Virus record (IMG/VR): IMGVR_UViG_3300034104_001071
Coordinates: 1-42,786 of that record
Length of the DNA stretch: 42,786 bases
Direction: 5' to 3' (one strand)
From: a virus
This document shows positions 42,026 through 42,786 of this stretch, piece after piece; the stretch's first letter is position 1; each line of letters opens with the position of its first letter. The position numbers and the translations under genes are program-made. The notes beneath the pieces were generated by a model that worked only from the letters and a program-made list of their open reading frames with translations, did not search any database and was not told where the DNA came from.

Positions 42026-42041
42026 TGTGATGTAGGTCACA
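42026..42041. promoter_or_regulatory. perfect CRP/GlxR-type operator TGTGA-TGTAGG-TCACA
   Basis: The 16-mer matches both the E. coli CRP core (TGTGA-N6-TCACA) and the actinobacterial GlxR pattern TGTGANNTANNTCACA exactly. Its centre is about 91.5 nt upstream of the predicted hsp20 start, similar to the distal class I CRP position. Binding is inferred. Confidence 0.6.
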
Positions 42042-42191
42042 TATATATAATACTATAAAATGTGAATGCAAATATTTTTTTTAGATCTGCAGCTAGACCT
42101 ATTTTGAAGAAAATGTGAATGAGATTTTTATTTGTATGATGCCGAATTTTCAAAAAAGCTTTCAAAAAAAATACTGAGCACATACAAGCAC

Positions 42192-42222
42192 AAAAAAAAT
42201 CACTAGACATTTAATCTAGTGA
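42192..42222 (-). terminator. rho-independent terminator of the micro-operon
   Basis: On the minus strand TCACTAGA-TTAAATG-TCTAGTGA forms a perfect 8-bp stem, followed by eight T. It ends transcription coming from the right end. Confidence 0.8.
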
Positions 42223-42232
42223 AATTTTCTTG

Positions 42233-42290
42233 AGCATAATGCCTGATTATTTTTTAAGCATAATGCGGTTTTATTTTTGAAGCATAATGC
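42233..42290. repeat. three 24-bp-spaced repeats carrying in-frame ATG...TAA minigenes
   Basis: AGCATAATGC occurs at 42233, 42257 and 42281, exactly 24 bp apart. On the minus strand each copy supplies an ATG followed by a very short reading frame: MLQK-stop (42285-42271), MLKK-stop (42261-42247) and MLKKISLD-stop (42237-42211). All three are in the same frame. The core GCATTATGC is also a near-palindrome. Confidence 0.7.
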
Positions 42291-42294
42291 GGTT

Positions 42295-42369
42295 CTAGAA
42301 ATCATCTATGCTTGCTAGGTATGCACCAATCATAACTAGTACCATAATGAAACCAAATAATAATTCCAT
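42295..42369 (-). CDS. 24-aa single-TM micropeptide
   Basis: A tiny gene starting ATG at 42369 and ending TAG at 42295. The product is almost entirely one TM helix (ELLFGFIMVLVMIGAYLA) with a short acidic end (SIDDF). A strong GAGGGG, formed by the last codons of the previous gene (Glu-Gly-stop), lies 6 nt before the ATG, and the gap between the genes is only 3 nt, so translation is coupled. Short size lowers certainty, but the Shine-Dalgarno sequence, coupling and TM composition support it. Role unknown; membrane micropeptides of phages can act in lysis or superinfection immunity. Confidence 0.55.
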   Translation of the reverse strand: MELLFGFIMVLVMIGAYLASIDDF

Positions 42370-42372
42370 TGA

Positions 42373-42561
42373 CTACCCCTCGATTGCTTCAATAACTACC
42401 GCACCTATTGCAGATAGTAAACCAATAGCAACGGTTGCTATCATTACATTGATAGACATTCCGTTTAATCCAATAACTAGTAATTGCAATTCAAGCAATA
42501 GTGCAGGTAATGAGAATACCGCAACGAATAGCAACACATCACGCAAGTGAAATAGAAACAT
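42373..42561 (-). CDS. 62-aa two-TM membrane protein
   Basis: Two hydrophobic segments (about residues 8-31, VLLFVAVFSLPALLLELQLLV, and 37-58, INVMIATVAIGLLSAIGAVV) around a short loop with Asn/Gly. GAGG, inside the last codons of the previous gene, lies 7 nt before the ATG, and the gap is only 2 nt. It might be a holin/antiholin-like protein or an immunity factor; nothing in the sequence decides. Not recognised as a known family. Confidence 0.6.
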   Translation of the reverse strand: MFLFHLRDVLLFVAVFSLPALLLELQLLVIGLNGMSINVMIATVAIGLLSAIGAVVIEAIEG

Positions 42562-42563
42562 AA

Positions 42564-42674
42564 TTAATCCTCACACATAATGCAGATAGAGGATTCAATT
42601 TCAAACGGTGCTAACTTATCACCGCACACTAGGCAGGTTGCCTTAGTGATTTGTTCTAATGCTAATTCATTCAT
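42564..42674 (-). CDS. 36-aa double-CxxC zinc-ribbon-like protein
   Basis: Start ATG at 42674 with GAAAGG 8 nt upstream. The reading frame also stays open further upstream with a TTG, but that part has no ribosome-binding site. The protein has C14-x2-C17 and C31-x2-C34 with a 13-residue spacer, the pattern of a small zinc ribbon. It is the first complete gene of the micro-operon. Possibly a regulator or binding factor; unknown. Confidence 0.55.
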   Translation of the reverse strand: MNELALEQITKATCLVCGDKLAPFEIESSICIMCED

Positions 42675-42742
42675 TTGATTAGCCTTTCTTTTAGTAGGTA
42701 GTTTTAATCTAGCGTAGGGGTCTGACAATTTTGGGGTCGTGC

Positions 42743-42786
42743 TTATTGGTTGATGATGAACCAACCAACAAACACGCCGTACAATG
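42743..42786 (-). CDS. C-terminal end of a possible small membrane protein (partial)
   Basis: The window edge cuts a frame that ends LYGVFVGWFIINQ-stop at 42743, which looks like the end of a TM-containing protein. Only 13 residues are visible, so this is weakly supported; the start lies outside the window. Confidence 0.3.
   Translation of the reverse strand, partial: LYGVFVGWFIINQ

Larger units (their letters stand above)
41893..42294. other. 402-bp non-coding regulatory region between hsp20 and the micro-operon
   Basis: No credible gene longer than a minigene was found on either strand. It contains the hsp20 leader and -10 element, the TGTGATGTAGGTCACA box, two copies of AAAATGTGAATG (42057-42068 and 42110-42121), very A/T-rich spacers, a minus-strand terminator (42192-42222) and three 24-bp repeats (42233-42290). 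Confidence 0.75.

Noticed and set aside
42233-42290. CRISPR-like spaced repeats
   Set aside because: Only three 10-bp units at 24-bp spacing with no distinct spacers; they fit minigenes or operator iterons better.
42675-42764. Longer form of the double-CxxC protein starting at a TTG at 42764
   Set aside because: No ribosome-binding site there; the ATG at 42674 has GAAAGG at proper spacing.

Overview
The window is an AT-rich, densely packed stretch of a tailed double-stranded DNA phage. Nearly every gene is on the minus strand, so transcription runs mainly from the right end to the left end. A very long tape-measure protein, a G/GT tail chaperone pair with a -1 slippery site, a tail-tube protein and the absence of any tail sheath point to a siphovirus. 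An actinobacterial host is likely by inference. The evidence is a small membrane protein of a type seen in actinobacteriophages, a protease with a Tudor-like insert, TGn-TANNNT promoters placed for leaderless mRNAs, and a perfect TGTGANNTANNTCACA box (GlxR/CRP type). Low GC would fit phages of small-genome freshwater Actinobacteria, but the host cannot be read directly from the sequence.

Layout in transcription order, right to left. (1) 42786-42295: a micro-operon of tiny proteins (double-CxxC protein, two-TM protein, 24-aa one-TM peptide). Three 24-bp tandem repeats carrying minigene-like ATG...TAA units and a rho-independent terminator follow it. (2) 42190-41893: a non-coding regulatory region with the CRP/GlxR-type box, then an Hsp20 chaperone gene. 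(3) A plus-strand 81-aa gene with a near-consensus promoter (41104-41405). (4) 40984-39365: a holin-like protein, a membrane/coiled-coil protein and a GT-B glycosyltransferase. (5) 39357-37470: three small fibre or baseplate-type structural proteins. (6) A plus-strand 75-aa zinc-finger-like gene at 37171. (7) 37060-32047: a class II (B12-dependent) ribonucleotide reductase and a 1017-aa LamG-like adhesin. (8) 32011-27258: a small protein, portal, maturation protease/scaffold and major capsid protein, closed by a GNRA-hairpin terminator. (9) 27170-24122: head-tail connector, head-closure, neck and tail-terminator genes. (10) 24042-22553: tail tube and the gpG/gpGT chaperones. (11) 22553-9418: tape measure (2599 aa), distal-tail-like protein, Tal-like protein and a helper protein. 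(12) 9400-1: four large tail-tip or fibre proteins, the last running off the left edge.

Many head and tail junctions are TAATG or near-zero-gap overlaps, indicating translational coupling. Four genes lack a Shine-Dalgarno sequence and instead have TGn-TANNNT exactly 6 nt before the ATG. Three of them begin new blocks (9400, 32011 and 39357 on minus); the fourth is the plus-strand gene at 37171. No terminase, endolysin gene, integrase, DNA polymerase, tRNA or CRISPR was seen, so those modules presumably lie outside the window.

Most unusual observations: a PI3K/HipA-like kinase signature inside the tape-measure protein, an M23 peptidase domain in the same protein lacking its usual first zinc ligand, the recurrent leaderless-promoter motif, the CRP/GlxR box upstream of hsp20, and the tandem minigene-like repeats.
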